64,000 nucleotides of DNA from positions 134,621 to 198,620 of the forward strand of contig CAWFZX010000006.1 of assembly GCA_963820375.1 (NCBI GenBank). The letters run 5' to 3'. Shown here piece after piece: positions 63,924 to 64,000 of this stretch. A program made the translations under genes and the position numbers. Under the pieces are notes generated by a model. It had not been told where the DNA came from, made no database searches, and was given only the letters and a program-made list of their open reading frames with translations. The DNA is from AWTP1-13 sp963820375. GTDB lineage: Bacteria > Pseudomonadota > Alphaproteobacteria > Rhizobiales > Hyphomicrobiaceae. How positions within the stretch are numbered: position 1 is the first letter of the stretch; each line of letters begins with the position of its first letter.

Positions 63924-64000
63924 CGGAGCGTAGCGCAGCCTGGTAGCGCACTTGCTTCGGGAGCAAGGGGTCGGGAGTTCGAATCTCCCCGCTCCGACCA
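63924..64000 (+). tRNA. tRNA-Pro (anticodon CGG)
   Basis: Acceptor arms CGGAGCG (63924-63930) and CGCTCCG (63990-63996); anticodon stem CTTGC/GCAAG around the loop TTCGGGA, giving anticodon CGG; T arm GGGAG-TTCGAAT-CTCCC; encoded CCA at 63998-64000. Standard cloverleaf ending exactly at the window's edge. Confidence 0.95.

Overview
This is a GC-rich alphaproteobacterial chromosome segment, probably from the Hyphomicrobiales/Rhodospirillales neighbourhood. The assignment rests on the pyrB with a degenerate pyrC, ruvX, gatC-gatA gene order, a DUF2865 protein, EcfG-type (GGAAC-N16/17-CGTT) promoter signatures, and many acyl-CoA, aromatic and peptide catabolism genes. No phage, insertion sequence, CRISPR array or rRNA was recognised. 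One tRNA, tRNA-Pro(CGG), closes the window.

Layout. 0-11.5 kb is housekeeping: pyrimidine synthesis (pyrB with a catalytically degenerate pyrC), ruvX, a fused MFS/spermidine-synthase-like protein, a YbaK-type deacylase, and gatC-gatA overlapping a small chorismate mutase. An AidB-like acyl-CoA dehydrogenase and a MarR regulator lie between ruvX and pyrB. 11.5-22.6 kb is amino-acid and small-molecule metabolism: GNAT, DUF2917/LysR divergent pair, aspartate dehydrogenase, thioesterase, Tat-type aldo/keto reductase, a minimal HExxH protein, metY, a threonine-dehydratase-like enzyme, a D-2-hydroxyacid dehydrogenase, a maleate-isomerase-like protein and a Baeyer-Villiger monooxygenase. 22.6-30.9 kb is an exported-protease locus. 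Two paralogous secreted metzincins flank an ECF sigma/anti-sigma pair, a small secreted protein and an M16 catalytic/non-catalytic peptidase pair.

31-40.4 kb holds a DUF488 protein, an aldo/keto reductase, a second AidB-like dehydrogenase, a TcuA-like flavoprotein, a DUF4212/VC_2705-type sodium:solute symporter, and small membrane proteins. Six of these genes are interrupted by single-base frameshifts, about ten in 8 kb. This is either a patch of poor consensus sequence or a decaying locus. 40.5-47.9 kb carries a type II NADH dehydrogenase and then what looks like a general-stress island: DUF2865, PRC-barrel and zinc-ribbon proteins, tiny membrane ORFs, a second MarR and an alpha/beta hydrolase, several preceded by EcfG-like promoters.

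48.2-63.7 kb is catabolic and transport: an intradiol dioxygenase downstream of livHMGF (no binding-protein gene adjacent), a flavoprotein monooxygenase, a cyclase-family hydrolase, a maleylacetoacetate-isomerase-like GST, a DUF1028 protein, a complete Dpp-type ABC importer (dppC frameshifted), a small secreted protein and an M20 N-carbamoyl-amino-acid hydrolase-like enzyme. Together they look like uptake and ring or amide degradation of small aromatic and peptide-like compounds.

Two patterns cross the whole window. Short perfect or near-perfect tandem duplications of 11-21 bp recur in spacers and inside exported-protein genes. Frameshifts cluster in one stretch. All assignments are from reading motifs by eye; no database search was run.
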